The notes under the pieces: generated by a model | Database searches by the model: none | Told to the model about the DNA's origin: nothing | What the model saw: the letters and a program-made list of their open reading frames with translations, nothing else | Origin: Collinsella sp. An2 | GTDB lineage: Bacteria > Actinomycetota > Coriobacteriia > Coriobacteriales > Coriobacteriaceae | Length of the DNA: 64,000 nucleotides | Direction: 5' to 3' | Assembly: GCF_002160065.1 (NCBI RefSeq) | Contig: NZ_NFJW01000002.1 | Span: 1-64,000, forward strand | Program-made: the position numbers and the translations under genes | In this document: positions 41,608 to 55,375 of the stretch, piece after piece | Layout of the letters: the number at the start of each line of letters is the position of its first letter | Numbering within the stretch: the first letter of the stretch is position 1

Positions 41608-42855
41608 CTAAGCCAGCGTCTCCTCCAGCGTACAAACCATGACGGCGCGGCTCGGCGAAGGAATGATGTTGTCGCTGCAGGTGATGAGCGTGAGCACCCG
41701 TGTTGCCGCCTGAGCGCGCTCCGAGGCGTCGTCTGCCTGAGCAGCCGCCCGGTCGAGCAGCCCGGTCAGATAGTCCGCAAGCGTCGGGTCGTCACCGAAG
41801 TTGGTTGTGCGCGCCTCGAGGTACGAGTCCTCCACAAGCGCCGTCATGAGCGGGCGGAAACGGTAGGTCGCGTCGCGAGTGATGTAGTAGACATCCTGCC
41901 AGGTATCGAACACTTGCTGGTCCTGCGTTTGATTCACCTGGTTGAACATGGCGCCGTCGAGCATCTGATGCCCATAGAGCACCGTCTGCTGGTCCACGAC
42001 GCCGGGCGCCGTGTTGGCACAGTCCATAAAAATCGAACCCGACGCGTTCGCCGTTCCGTTAAACAGGTGGTCCAGATACGTCGTGTTGTCGGAAGTCTGC
42101 ACCACCGGATAGTTGATGTTGGTGCCCGGAATGTAAATCCACCCCACCACATCGGGGTTGATAGCTGCAAGCTCGTCGAAATTCGGCTGCGGAATAGAGC
42201 TGCCCTCCGCTTCCGTGTCGTCTATCGGGGCAAGCGTCGCCAGGTCGTCATAGACCCCCTGCGCCTCGCGGTACCCCAACTGCGCGGAGATGAAGATGCC
42301 GGCCGCGGCGAGCAGAAGCGCGACGCCCGCCACCGCCAAGCAGATGGACAGCACCTGAGCAGGTGTGCGGCGGCGTTTTGCGCCGGCGGGGCGGTTGCTT
42401 GCAGAAGCGCCCACTGAGGCGTCGCGGGCGTGAGAGGCAGATACGCGCCGGCCGCGCTGGGGTGCCAAGGCCCGCTGAGCGACCGCCTTGCCCCGTGGGG
42501 TTGCTGAGGGCCGCTGAGCAGCAGCCCTGCCGCTCGGGGATGCGCCGCGAGCACGGGCGCCGCTCCTCGCACCGGGAACCACCGGCCGCACGCCGGCCGC
42601 GCCCGACATGGGCGTAGAGACAGGTCGCACGCCCTTACGTGGCGCAGCATGCGCTCCAGCCGGCCGCGCCGCCGAGGCGGGGCGCGCAACAGGCCGGTCC
42701 GTCGACCCGGGACGTGTAGCAGGCCGAGCACCCGTGGCCGCATGGGCCCTGGGCGCGGACGCGTGCGCCACCGGACCATTCTGACGAGGCTTCGGCTGCT
42801 CATACTCCCCAGCTGGGGCCGCATGCTTAAAGCGTTTTCCCTGATACTCGGTCAT
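41608..42855 (-). CDS. Class B sortase with long basic N-terminal tail
   Basis: 415 residues. A ~170-residue cytoplasmic tail rich in Ala, Arg, Pro and Gly precedes one transmembrane helix (LSICLAVAGVALLLAAAGIF). The sortase domain (from about 210) has the B-class layout: VVGWIYIPGTNINYPVV, catalytic His in TVLYGHQMLDGAMF, catalytic Cys in VLTLITCSDN and Arg in SPSRAVMV. It joins sorting-signal proteins to the wall. The pilin-like protein at 61161 ends in LPSTG, a class A/C/E-type signal, so this enzyme may not be its partner. ATG 42855 follows AAAAGGGG. Confidence 0.9.
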   Translation of the reverse strand: MTEYQGKRFKHAAPAGEYEQPKPRQNGPVAHASAPRAHAATGARPATRPGSTDRPVARPASAARPAGAHAAPRKGVRPVSTPMSGAAGVRPVVPGARSGARARGASPSGRAAAQRPSATPRGKAVAQRALAPQRGRRVSASHARDASVGASASNRPAGAKRRRTPAQVLSICLAVAGVALLLAAAGIFISAQLGYREAQGVYDDLATLAPIDDTEAEGSSIPQPNFDELAAINPDVVGWIYIPGTNINYPVVQTSDNTTYLDHLFNGTANASGSIFMDCANTAPGVVDQQTVLYGHQMLDGAMFNQVNQTQDQQVFDTWQDVYYITRDATYRFRPLMTALVEDSYLEARTTNFGDDPTLADYLTGLLDRAAAQADDASERAQAATRVLTLITCSDNIIPSPSRAVMVCTLEETLA

Positions 42856-42908
42856 CGCTTGCCCCTTTTCAGCGCGTTTGCCCAAGCCCTCGCCCCTCGA
42901 ACGCTCGA

Positions 42909-42946
42909 GCACCCCGTCCGCACCACGCAGAGCGCGGACGGGGTGC
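42909..42946 (-). terminator. Terminator of purE
   Basis: Perfect 13-bp arms GCACCCCGTCCGC/GCGGACGGGGTGC with a 12-base loop, 16 bases after the purE stop on the minus strand. T-run absent. Confidence 0.65.
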
Positions 42947-42961
42947 TGCGGCAGCGGGATG

Positions 42962-43435
42962 TTAGGCCTCGGCCATCTCCTGCTTCATCTTGGTAATCGT
43001 CTCGCGATACTCGGGCATGGTGGCGCCCAGAATCTGCGTGGCGTAAATGGCGGCGTTCTTGGCGCCGTTGATGGCGACGCACGCCACCGGCACGCCGGAA
43101 GGCATCTGAACCATGGACAGCAGCGAGTCCAGGCCGCCCAGGTCGCTCGTCTTCATGGGAACGCCGATCACCGGCAGCGGCGTGAAGGCAGCCACGACGC
43201 CGCCCAGATGCGCCGCCTTGCCAGCGGCCGCGATGATCACCTTGATGCCGCGGTCGGCAGCGGAGCCGGCCCATTCATGCACCTTGTCGGGATTGCGGTG
43301 CGCGCTCGCAATGACCAGCTCGTACGGCACGCCCAGCGCCTCGAGCTCGGCCGTGCAGCCCTCCATGGTGGGAAGATCCGACTTCGATCCCATGATGATG
43401 CCAACGAGCGGGGCCTTCTCCTGCGTATCGGCCAT
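42962..43435 (-). CDS. purE: N5-carboxyaminoimidazole ribonucleotide mutase
   Basis: 157 residues, standard class I Pur[17 protein letters not shown] opens the fold, [17 protein letters not shown] carries the catalytic His, and [20 protein letters not shown] and [20 protein letters not shown] follow. Rearranges N5-CAIR to CAIR in purine synthesis. Away from the purF/M/N cluster and with no purK beside it. ATG 43435 follows AAAGGAGG. Confidence 0.96.
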   Translation of the reverse strand: MADTQEKAPLVGIIMGSKSDLPTMEGCTAELEALGVPYELVIASAHRNPDKVHEWAGSAADRGIKVIIAAAGKAAHLGGVVAAFTPLPVIGVPMKTSDLGGLDSLLSMVQMPSGVPVACVAINGAKNAAIYATQILGATMPEYRETITKMKQEMAEA

Positions 43436-43595
43436 GACGTCCTCCTTTGTCGATGTTTCGATGCGCCTCGATGCGCTGCCAATAAGTATAGCCCGTGGTG
43501 GGTTGTATCCCCTCAAGCGCAGCAGAGCTTCGACGCGCTCCGGCGAGACATCGAGCGACGCCCGCGCCGTCCGAGAGCCCCACCGAATGGCAAAC

Positions 43596-43712
43596 TTAGT
43601 CCAGCAACTGGATTTGACTAACAAAAGGCTCGATTTTGGGGCTAAATCTAGTCAATTGTAGTTGCCAGACTATCTTTCACCTCACGCTAGTCAAATCCAG
43701 TTGCTGGACTAA
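43596..43712. repeat. Palindromic intergenic repeat, TTAGTCCAGCAACT family, compound copy 2
   Basis: TTAGTCCAGCAACTGGATTT with GACTA (43596-43620) is perfectly complementary to 43688-43712 over 25 bp. Between them a third, partial arm TAGTCAATTGTAGTTGCCAG (from 43649) also pairs with the first. So a normal-length element has gained an extra arm. Followed by GAGCGATTGGACG repeated at 43750 and 43778. The intergenic region 43436-43828 holds no gene. Confidence 0.85.
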
Positions 43713-43828
43713 CACCCCGTCGGGCAAACGATTATGCGAAAGGCTGGGCGAGCGATTGGACGGACAGGCGGCTAGATGAGCGATTGGACGAGCAGGCACG
43801 TCCTGGAACATGAAGCGCCCCAGCCCCC

Positions 43829-44812
43829 CTATCGACGACGATTCACGCGCGGAACGCCGTAGGCATCCAGAAGCTGAATGATCTGCTCGGGTTGGTTGAG
43901 CATCCAGCTTGCAATGCGCAACACGCTTCGGCCGCCAACGGTCAGCCGAGACTCACGGTCGCGCTCCGCCCGGGCCACGGCCGCAATCGATCTGCCGCCA
44001 CGCATGCGCTCGTCGGTGTACTTGGACAGGCCGTCGAGCTCTCCAATCACGACCGACCCGTCGGCAAGCTCCCAGTAGTAGTCGACGCGCAGCGGACGGC
44101 CCGGCATCACGGGGTCCTCAATCTCGACCTGCAAGCGCGGTTCGACAAACCCCGCCTCAATCATGATGCCACGGGCGATGGATTCCCCTCCCGACTCGCT
44201 CAACGGATTCGCATACTTTGCCGCAAGCCGTGCGACCGGCGCTCCGTCGCGGCGAAACACCAGTCGATCGACCTGCCGAGCGAACTCGTCGTGGTCCAGC
44301 CGGTACAGCCGCAGCACCGAGTCGGCAATGGCGAGCGCCTCGGGAAACGGCGATGCGAGCATGCAATCCACCGCCGCATCGACCAGCCCCACCACGCGAA
44401 CGCCGCGCTGCATGTACCGGCCGCCTCCCAAGCCACCGGGAGGACATGCATGCTGGTAGACCCGTGCGCCGCGCCGATACGTGAGCCCGTTGCGACCCAC
44501 CACGTGATAGATTCCCAGCTGACGATACGACACCCACAGCCCATAGGCCGCGGCAGCCGAGAAGCTGCAAAACACCCAATCCCGGTCGGCCTGGGAGAGC
44601 GTCCGCATCACAGCGACCGCTCTCTCCGGTTCCGTCAGGTCAAGCCACCATGTTCGGCGGGCAAATTGCCGGGGAAACGGGGAGACCAGGCTCCCGCCGA
44701 CACGGTTGAGCATCGCCTGGTAATCGTTTCGATTCCCTGGCACGGCGCAAACGCCGCCGCTCTCCGCCACATCCAGCAGCACGCCTATCCGCGCTTCCAC
44801 TTTCTGAGACAT
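43829..44812 (-). CDS. AbiEi-like / PD-(D/E)XK nuclease-like protein
   Basis: 327 residues. N-terminal winged-helix-like part (about 1-80), a middle region with VVGRNGLTYRRGARVYQH as in AbiEi-type proteins, and a C-terminal VSR-like nuclease pattern: Glu in SGGESIARGIMIEAG, Asp in LRVDYYWELADG, and VIGELDGLSKYTDERM (E-x-D), then a basic SVLRIASW segment. This domain order is common in actinobacteria and often unlinked to a toxin gene. Function unknown; nuclease activity is inferred from residues only. No partner gene of toxin type adjoins it. Confidence 0.7.
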   Translation of the reverse strand: MSQKVEARIGVLLDVAESGGVCAVPGNRNDYQAMLNRVGGSLVSPFPRQFARRTWWLDLTEPERAVAVMRTLSQADRDWVFCSFSAAAAYGLWVSYRQLGIYHVVGRNGLTYRRGARVYQHACPPGGLGGGRYMQRGVRVVGLVDAAVDCMLASPFPEALAIADSVLRLYRLDHDEFARQVDRLVFRRDGAPVARLAAKYANPLSESGGESIARGIMIEAGFVEPRLQVEIEDPVMPGRPLRVDYYWELADGSVVIGELDGLSKYTDERMRGGRSIAAVARAERDRESRLTVGGRSVLRIASWMLNQPEQIIQLLDAYGVPRVNRRR

Positions 44813-44949
44813 AGGCTCGCCCCCGCAACACTCGACCGACCGTCACGCCGAGCATACGCGGCACCTCTTACCAAATTCGACGGCCCGTCTTACAGGAACC
44901 TCCCCCGTATCTGACCCATTTCTTGCCGGAACATCGTTTCATAAGCTTA

Positions 44950-44989
44950 CGGGGGCGGCGCCTCCAACCGGTTTCGGCGCACGCCCCCG
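44950..44989 (-). terminator. Hairpin downstream of the YfcC-type transporter gene
   Basis: CGGGGGCGGCGCC pairs with GGCGC-A-CGCCCCCG (one bulge) around a 13-base loop, 95 bases after the transporter stop on the minus strand. No long T-run. The remaining 44813-45084 sequence shows no gene. Confidence 0.55.
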
Positions 44990-45084
44990 CTTCTCGGGCA
45001 AAAATCTTTTGTAAAGAGTCGCGTCGAGGCCCCTGGACTCCACAGATCCACCACGAAGGGGACCACAGAGTCAACAGCGAGTCG

Positions 45085-46554
45085 CTACAGCACAAGCATC
45101 AGCACGGTGAGTACAGCGGCGGTCACTACGGTTAGCACCACGAAGAACTTCGCCGTGAGCTTCAGGAAGCTCGTATAGCTGGTGCGCGCGAGCTCCAGAC
45201 CAGACACAATGACGCCGTTCGTAGGCGCGATCATCGCTACGACGCCATGCGCCGCCACGTAGATCATGATCATAATCTCGGACGAGAAATGCAGGCTGTC
45301 CGCAAGCGGCCCCATGATGGGCATAGAGACGGTCGCCATGCCGGAGCTCGACGGAATAAGGAACGACAGCACGAAGTACAGAGCATAGCTCGCCGGGGCA
45401 AAGACCACCGCCGAGACGCCACTCAGCGCAGACGCGGCGGCCTCAAGCACGAAGACGTCAAGCCCCGTTTGCGTCATAAGCACCGAGATGGCGCGGGCGA
45501 CAGCGATCACGAGCGCCGTCGAGATCATGGTGGAGGCACCGTCAACGAAGGTGTTCACCAGCTCCTTCTCGGAAAGGCCGCCCACGAGCCCGATCACGAT
45601 AGAGACCACGAAGAACCAGATGCCGCACTCGGTGAAGTACCACTCGCCCAGCGGCAGACCGGTCAGGATCGCGCTCCACGCCGTGCCGGGGTTATCGGGC
45701 GTGGCGCCCAGCGTAAACACGTCGATGCCAAAGCTCTCCCATGGAATGAAGGCCACAATCATCACCACGAACGACAGCGCAAAGAGCGCCAGTACGAGCT
45801 TCTGCTTGCCGGTAAGGCGCGCACCTGCGAGGTCGGTCGCGTCATCCGTCTCGCCGCTATAGGCGCGCTCCATGGCCGCCAGCTCGTCTGTTGTCATAGC
45901 CGACGCCGAACGGTCGGCCTTGACGCGCTTCGCGTAGCGCATAACAAAGACGATGCCCATAACCTCGGAGATAACAAACAGCAGGAACCCCACGGGAATC
46001 ACGATACCCTGGTTGACCGCGATGCCCTTGTCGGTGAGCGCGGCGGAGGCGATGGCGACCGAGAACGGATTCACCGTAGAGCCCAGCGTGCCCAGGCCGG
46101 CGCCCAAAAGCACAATGAGCGCGCCCACCATGGAGTCAAACCCCATGGCAAAGGTCACCGAGGCAAGCAGGATGTAGAAGGGAATGGTTTCCTCCATCAT
46201 GCCGTAGGTGGACCCGCAGACGCCGAACAGAATCATAAGCACGGGGATGAGCAACACGTCGCGGTCTCCCAGCTTGCGCACGAGCGCGGCCACGCCGGCG
46301 TCAAGCGCACCCGTCTTGTTGACGATGGCCAAAAAGCCGCCCAGCACGATCACGAACAGGCACACGTCGATGGCGTTCTTGAAGCCCTCGAACGGCGCCT
46401 GCATGACCTGGGCGAGCGTGGCGCCCGTGACGTCGGGTGTAAAGGCCGCCACGATCCAGGTGCACAGGGCAACCAGCACGAGGCAGGCGAACAGAATGGT
46501 GAACGAGGTCGGCATGCCCCGTTTCTTCTTGGCTTTCTTGGCAGACTCAGCCAT
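45085..46554 (-). CDS. YfcC family transporter (C4-dicarboxylate/amino-acid type)
   Basis: 489 residues with about 12 helices. YfcC-type segments: FKNAIDVCLFVIVLGGFLAI, GVCGSTYGMMEETIPFYILL, and PSSSGMATVSMPIMGPLAD near the C-terminus. It moves a small carboxylate or amino-acid derivative across the membrane. The M20 amidohydrolase gene ends 15 bases before its start, so the pair is an operon: uptake plus hydrolysis of an acylated amino acid or similar amide is the simplest reading. The N-terminus is Lys-rich. Confidence 0.88.
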   Translation of the reverse strand: MAESAKKAKKKRGMPTSFTILFACLVLVALCTWIVAAFTPDVTGATLAQVMQAPFEGFKNAIDVCLFVIVLGGFLAIVNKTGALDAGVAALVRKLGDRDVLLIPVLMILFGVCGSTYGMMEETIPFYILLASVTFAMGFDSMVGALIVLLGAGLGTLGSTVNPFSVAIASAALTDKGIAVNQGIVIPVGFLLFVISEVMGIVFVMRYAKRVKADRSASAMTTDELAAMERAYSGETDDATDLAGARLTGKQKLVLALFALSFVVMIVAFIPWESFGIDVFTLGATPDNPGTAWSAILTGLPLGEWYFTECGIWFFVVSIVIGLVGGLSEKELVNTFVDGASTMISTALVIAVARAISVLMTQTGLDVFVLEAAASALSGVSAVVFAPASYALYFVLSFLIPSSSGMATVSMPIMGPLADSLHFSSEIMIMIYVAAHGVVAMIAPTNGVIVSGLELARTSYTSFLKLTAKFFVVLTVVTAAVLTVLMLVL

Positions 46555-46569
46555 AACTTCCTCTCTTAA

Positions 46570-47763
46570 CTACGCGCGGTGCGCCACATACTCGAACGCG
46601 CTGTTGGCCAGCAGCGCCGATCCCTTCCAGAACACCGACTCGTCGAAGTCGACGTTGGGATGGTGCATGCCGCACCCCTCGTGGCCAGGCAACGTGCCCG
46701 TGCCCAGAATGAAATAGGTCGTCGGCACCTCCTGTGAAAGAATCGCCAGGTCATCGGTACCAGAGAACGGCTTCTCAATCTGACGAACCTCATCGTCAAA
46801 CAGCTCGGCCGCATAGCCGCAGAGCTCCTCGGTGAGGGCCGGGTCGTTATAGGTATTGGGCACGCCGCGCAGGAAGCGCACGCTCGCCTCTCCGCCAAAC
46901 GCCTGCGCGACGCCCTCGACCATGCGCTCGGCGCGGCGCTTGAAGTCGGCGCGCACCTGGGCGTCCTGCGTACGGAGCGTCCCCAGCATGCTTGCGGTCT
47001 CGGGAATCACGTTTGCGGCGCGACCCGCCTCGATCTTGCCAAAGGTCGCCACGCAGACCTGCGTGGGATCGACCTCGCGGGCGATGCCGTTTTGGAACCC
47101 CTGGTAAATATGGCAGGCGATGTTGATGGGGTCGATGCCCTGGTGCGGCGTGGAGCCATGCGCACCGCGGCCCTTGATCGTGACCTCGATATCGTCGATG
47201 GACGAGAAGATGGTGCCGGACCTGGTATAGACCGCCCCTGCCTCGAAGTCGAGCGCCTGCACGTGCAACGCGCACACGGCATCGACGTGCGGGTTCTCGA
47301 GCACGCCGCCCGCAAGCACTGCGTCGCCGCCACAGATGTCGACCGGTGCCACGCCCTCTTCGTCGGGCTGGAAGAGCAGTTTCACGCAGCCGGCGAGCTC
47401 GGCCTCGTGCGCCTTGAGAATGCGCGCGGCGCCCAGCAGCATGGCCGCGTGGGTGTCGTGGCCGCAAGCGTGCATGTTGTCGTTCGTGGCGGCAAAGGGC
47501 AGACCCGTCTCCTCCTCGACCGGCAGGGCATCGTAGTCGGCGCGCAGCAAGATGCAAGGGCCGGCAGCCGGGTCGCCCAGCTGGGTCAGCAGGCCGCCCT
47601 CGCACGGCACGCTCACCTCGTAGCCCATCTCCTCAAGCCGACGGCGCACGTAGGCCTGGGTCTCGGGCAGATCAAACCCCAGCTCGGGATGCTGATGGAG
47701 CCAGCGGCGGTCGGCCACGATCTGCTCTTGGATCGCACGGGCCTCGTCGATGACGCTCTTCAC
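46570..47763 (-). CDS. M20 family amidohydrolase (aminoacylase/carboxypeptidase type)
   Basis: 397 residues. Metal and catalytic residues of the M20D group: LHQHPELGFDLPET, NMHACGHDTHAAMLLGAARI (Cys, His, Asp, His) and LLFQPDEEGV; a dimerisation domain starts at IKGRGAHGSTPHQGID; a terminal His in EGCGMHHPNVDFD. Cleaves N-acyl or N-aryl amides, substrate not set. GTG 47763 with AGGAGG upstream is taken as start; ATG-led extensions overlap the carB gene. Operonic with the transporter. Confidence 0.92.
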   Translation of the reverse strand: MKSVIDEARAIQEQIVADRRWLHQHPELGFDLPETQAYVRRRLEEMGYEVSVPCEGGLLTQLGDPAAGPCILLRADYDALPVEEETGLPFAATNDNMHACGHDTHAAMLLGAARILKAHEAELAGCVKLLFQPDEEGVAPVDICGGDAVLAGGVLENPHVDAVCALHVQALDFEAGAVYTRSGTIFSSIDDIEVTIKGRGAHGSTPHQGIDPINIACHIYQGFQNGIAREVDPTQVCVATFGKIEAGRAANVIPETASMLGTLRTQDAQVRADFKRRAERMVEGVAQAFGGEASVRFLRGVPNTYNDPALTEELCGYAAELFDDEVRQIEKPFSGTDDLAILSQEVPTTYFILGTGTLPGHEGCGMHHPNVDFDESVFWKGSALLANSAFEYVAHRA

Positions 47764-47800
47764 GAAAACCTCCTGTCCCCTCGCCGCGTCGTCGCGGCAG

Positions 47801-47826
47801 AAAAAGGGCCGCTTGACGCGACCCTT
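47801..47826 (-). terminator. Terminator of carB
   Basis: On the minus strand AAGGGTCGC pairs with GCGGCCCTT (one mismatch) with a 5-base loop and is followed by TTTCTG. It lies 68 bases after the carB stop and just before the ribosome binding site of the amidohydrolase, so the latter starts a new transcript. Confidence 0.8.
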
Positions 47827-47893
47827 CACGTAACAACGTATGCATGATAGACGAAGAACGGGACCGGAGGGGGTCCATTGTGCGTATCGCTCG

Positions 47894-51187
<3,294 letters not shown>

Positions 51188-51394
51188 GGTCGCCTCCGTT
51201 TTAGTCTTCTCGATCCCTTCGTCTTTTCCAGCCACCGCATATCGGGCTTCACTCGTCAGTCGCCGCACGCTAGGCGTGCTCCCTCCTCGTTCAACCCGAT
51301 CTGCGGCACCTGGAAAAGCCGCTTACATAGCTGGATTTCATCCCTTAGTTCGGGATTGCGCTGGCACCGCGTATGGGTGCCGACGCGTCTCAAG

Positions 51395-52924
<1,530 letters not shown>

Positions 52925-53059
52925 GTTCTCTCCTTTTCGGTCTCTCCGTACCGCTTTAAAGGGCTTTTAGTTGTAGGTATTGTAGAACGACTTGCGCATG
53001 TGGTGGAAGTCGTTGGGCAATTCATTCAAGTATTCTTATCTTGACGCCACTTTATGCAT

Positions 53060-53081
53060 GGCCGTGCAGATTCACACGGCC
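53060..53081 (-). terminator. Hairpin downstream of the SGNH hydrolase gene
   Basis: Perfect 7-bp arms GGCCGTG/CACGGCC with an 8-base loop, 59 bases after the hydrolase stop on the minus strand. Weak T content. The carA promoter lies between this and 52925. Confidence 0.45.
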
Positions 53082-53139
53082 GTTTCCCGCTCCCACGGCC
53101 GAACGGTCGTATAGCGGCCGCCACAGGAGGCTGCGCGCA

Positions 53140-53808
53140 CTACGCCATGTCAAGCAGGTGATGGATCGTCGGCGCCAGCACGCCCGTCAGGCGGTCAAAG
53201 CCCTCGTCGTTAAGGTGCAGGCCGTCGCGGTAAAACTCCGCCCGCGTACGACCCCGCTCGTCGATGAACTCTGGAAACGCATCCACAAACGTCACGGCGT
53301 CGTCGCAAATCAGCTCGCGCTCCTGCGCAAAGATCATCCGCAGCAAATCGTTGCTGCGGATGCCAGATCCTTGCCGGTATCCATTGATCTCTTCGATGCA
53401 GGGCAGCGGCGACCACAGCAGCACCTTGGCGTCGGGGCAGTTCCCGCGTATAAGGTCCACGAGGTCGCGCACGTGAAGGGCAATCTCACGCGGGCTTGCC
53501 ATGACGGTGTTGCCCAGGTCGTTGGTGCCCACCATCAGCACGACGAGGCGCGGGCGATACTTGATGACGCCTTCATCGGCCATCCAAAGCAGCTCTTCCG
53601 ACACCGAGCCGGCGATGCCGCAGTTGTATTTGAGCGCAAGCTCCGGATAGCACCGCTCGATGGGATAGATCTCGGTGAGGGAGTCGCCGAAGAAGACCAC
53701 GCCGCCCGGCCGGGCATCGCGCGTCTGGTGCACAATCGCAAGCATGCGCTCAAGCTGCTGCTCGCGCAGCTGAAAAAACCGGGGGTTGTAGGTCATCTGT
53801 TCACGCAT
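53140..53808 (-). CDS. SGNH/GDSL-family hydrolase
   Basis: 222 residues. Block I VVFFGDSLTEIYPIERCYPE (Ser nucleophile), block III VVLMVGTNDLGNT (Asn), block V DGLHLNDEGFDRL (Asp and His). No signal peptide, so cytoplasmic. Acts as an esterase on an acyl or acetyl ester; the substrate is unknown. ATG 53808 is used; a frame extending to 53874 starts within unrelated repeats (CTCGTAGCTGCAAGGCTCTG). Confidence 0.88.
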   Translation of the reverse strand: MREQMTYNPRFFQLREQQLERMLAIVHQTRDARPGGVVFFGDSLTEIYPIERCYPELALKYNCGIAGSVSEELLWMADEGVIKYRPRLVVLMVGTNDLGNTVMASPREIALHVRDLVDLIRGNCPDAKVLLWSPLPCIEEINGYRQGSGIRSNDLLRMIFAQERELICDDAVTFVDAFPEFIDERGRTRAEFYRDGLHLNDEGFDRLTGVLAPTIHHLLDMA

Positions 53809-54065
53809 CGCGGGTTCCCTTCGAGGCGGCGGCAAGCGCCTTCCGTAGCTGCACGGCTCTGCTCGTAGCTGCAAGGCTCTGCTCGTGGCGGCAAAGCCCC
53901 GTTCATCATAGACGTGTTGCGCCGGCCGCGTTGCCGCGGAGTCGCTTCACCCAAATTGTTTCAAGCATGTGTTGTTCTCGCGCATGCCCGCAGGCCCGCG
54001 AACGGCGTACTATGCTGGTCACGCACGCTGGTCCATAAGTCCGCGGAAGAAAGAAGGAAATCCGT

Positions 54066-54965
54066 ATGTCCAACGAAATCTCTGGCGCCGCGCCAACCCA
54101 GACCCTCTACCAGCGCGAGGGGGCCTACATTCCCCGTGTCGCCGCCGTCCACGACCTGTGCGGCTACGGCAAATGCTCGCTCGGCGTAGCGATCCCGGTG
54201 CTCTCGGCCGCCGGCTGCGACGTCTGCCCCGTTCCGACGGGGCTGTTCTCCAGCCACACCGCGTTCCCCGGCTGGTACATGCACGACACCACCAACATCC
54301 TGACCGACTACCTGGATGCCTGGAAGAACATCGGCGTCCAGATCGACGCCATCTACTCTGGATTCCTGGGTGCGCCTGAGCAGGTCGACCGCATTCGCGA
54401 CCTGTACAGCATGTATCCCAAGGCCCTGCGCGTCGTCGACCCCGTCATGGCCGACCACGGCAAGGTCTACCCCACGTACTCCCCCGAGCTCTGCGCTGCC
54501 ATGGCTGAGCTCGCAGAGGGCGCCGACATCCTGACGCCCAACCTCACCGAGGCCGCCATCATCCTGGACCGCCCCATCGGCGATGCCTGGGCGGGCGAGA
54601 ACATCTCGGACGACGACGCGCACGAACTTGTTGAGGCCCTGCTGGGCAAGGGCACGAAGACCGTGGTCCTCAAGGGCATCCAGCGCGGCGACGGGCTCAT
54701 CCGCAACTTCGTGGGCTCGCAGGACGGTGCGTTCTTTGAGGTGAACAACGAACTGCTGCCCTATATGCTTCACGGCACCGGCGACCTGTATTGCTCGTGC
54801 CTGCTCGCCGCCGTCATGGCTGGCCAGCCGCTCGACGAGGCCGTGCGCTTCGCGGGCGACTTCGTGCACGACGCCATGATCGTGTCTTCGAAGCAGCCGC
54901 AGTTCCAGGACCGCGGCGTGTCGTTTGAGCCGCTGCTGGGCAAGGTCTGCAACCTGCTGAAATAA
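54066..54965 (+). CDS. Pyridoxal/pyridoxamine kinase (PdxY/PdxK-like)
   Basis: 299 residues, ribokinase-like fold. VAAVHDLCGYGKCSLGVAIP opens the domain, then PVPTGLFSSHTAFPGW and VVDPVMADHGKVY, and the catalytic MLHGTGDLYCSCLLAA with the base Asp in GTGD. Phosphorylates vitamin B6 vitamers to make PLP or PMP. It is alone on the plus strand and followed by a strong terminator. AGAAGGAAA precedes the start. Confidence 0.9.
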   Translation: MSNEISGAAPTQTLYQREGAYIPRVAAVHDLCGYGKCSLGVAIPVLSAAGCDVCPVPTGLFSSHTAFPGWYMHDTTNILTDYLDAWKNIGVQIDAIYSGFLGAPEQVDRIRDLYSMYPKALRVVDPVMADHGKVYPTYSPELCAAMAELAEGADILTPNLTEAAIILDRPIGDAWAGENISDDDAHELVEALLGKGTKTVVLKGIQRGDGLIRNFVGSQDGAFFEVNNELLPYMLHGTGDLYCSCLLAAVMAGQPLDEAVRFAGDFVHDAMIVSSKQPQFQDRGVSFEPLLGKVCNLLK

Positions 54966-54991
54966 CTGTTGCGGCGCCAACAAAACCGCTA

Positions 54992-55027
54992 GGCGGGCCC
55001 GTCCACCCTAGGTGACGGGCCCGCCTT
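54992..55027 (+). terminator. Terminator of the pyridoxal kinase gene
   Basis: Perfect 13-bp arms AGGCGGGCCCGTC/GACGGGCCCGCCT with a 10-base loop, followed by TCGTG, 27 bases after the stop. Confidence 0.8.
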
Positions 55028-55102
55028 CGTGTAAACAGGCTACAAACGGGCCATGGAAATGCGCGTCTGGTCGCGCGGCAACCCCAATCTCCGCCGTCGG
55101 GA

Positions 55103-55246
55103 AAACTCGTTTCGTTTTTATGCAGTTGTTTCCAGAATTCCCGAGTAGACCGCCTTTTGAGGCCTCTGAATCCAGGGGTTTCGTCGTCGAAATTGGCCGT
55201 CTACTCGGGGATTCCCGAACTAACTGCATAAAAACGAAACGAGTTT
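55103..55246. repeat. Giant intergenic palindrome (144 bp)
   Basis: Left arm 55103-55150 begins AAACTCGTTTCGTTTTTATG and right arm 55199-55246 is its reverse complement with roughly six mismatches over 48 bases (ending CGAAACGAGTTT). The 48-base loop contains a further small GAGGCCTC palindrome. It resembles the 18026 element in size but not in sequence. No gene in 55028-55375. Confidence 0.85.
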
Positions 55247-55375
55247 CTGACGAGAATTTAATGACCCACTGTTACTGATGTCGGAAGCCGTCTCGAGCTG
55301 GCCGCGCAGGCGCGTCCAAGGAAAGGCCCAGCCCCAGACGGCATGAATACAGTCGATTCGAAGCGTTTGCGCGGC

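Noticed and set aside
43750-43790. GAGCGATTGGACG repeated twice and similar GGCGAGAC units near 13550
   Set aside because: Short degenerate GC-rich repeats with no fixed period or pairing. They could be decay products of the adjacent palindromes but do not support a separate element.
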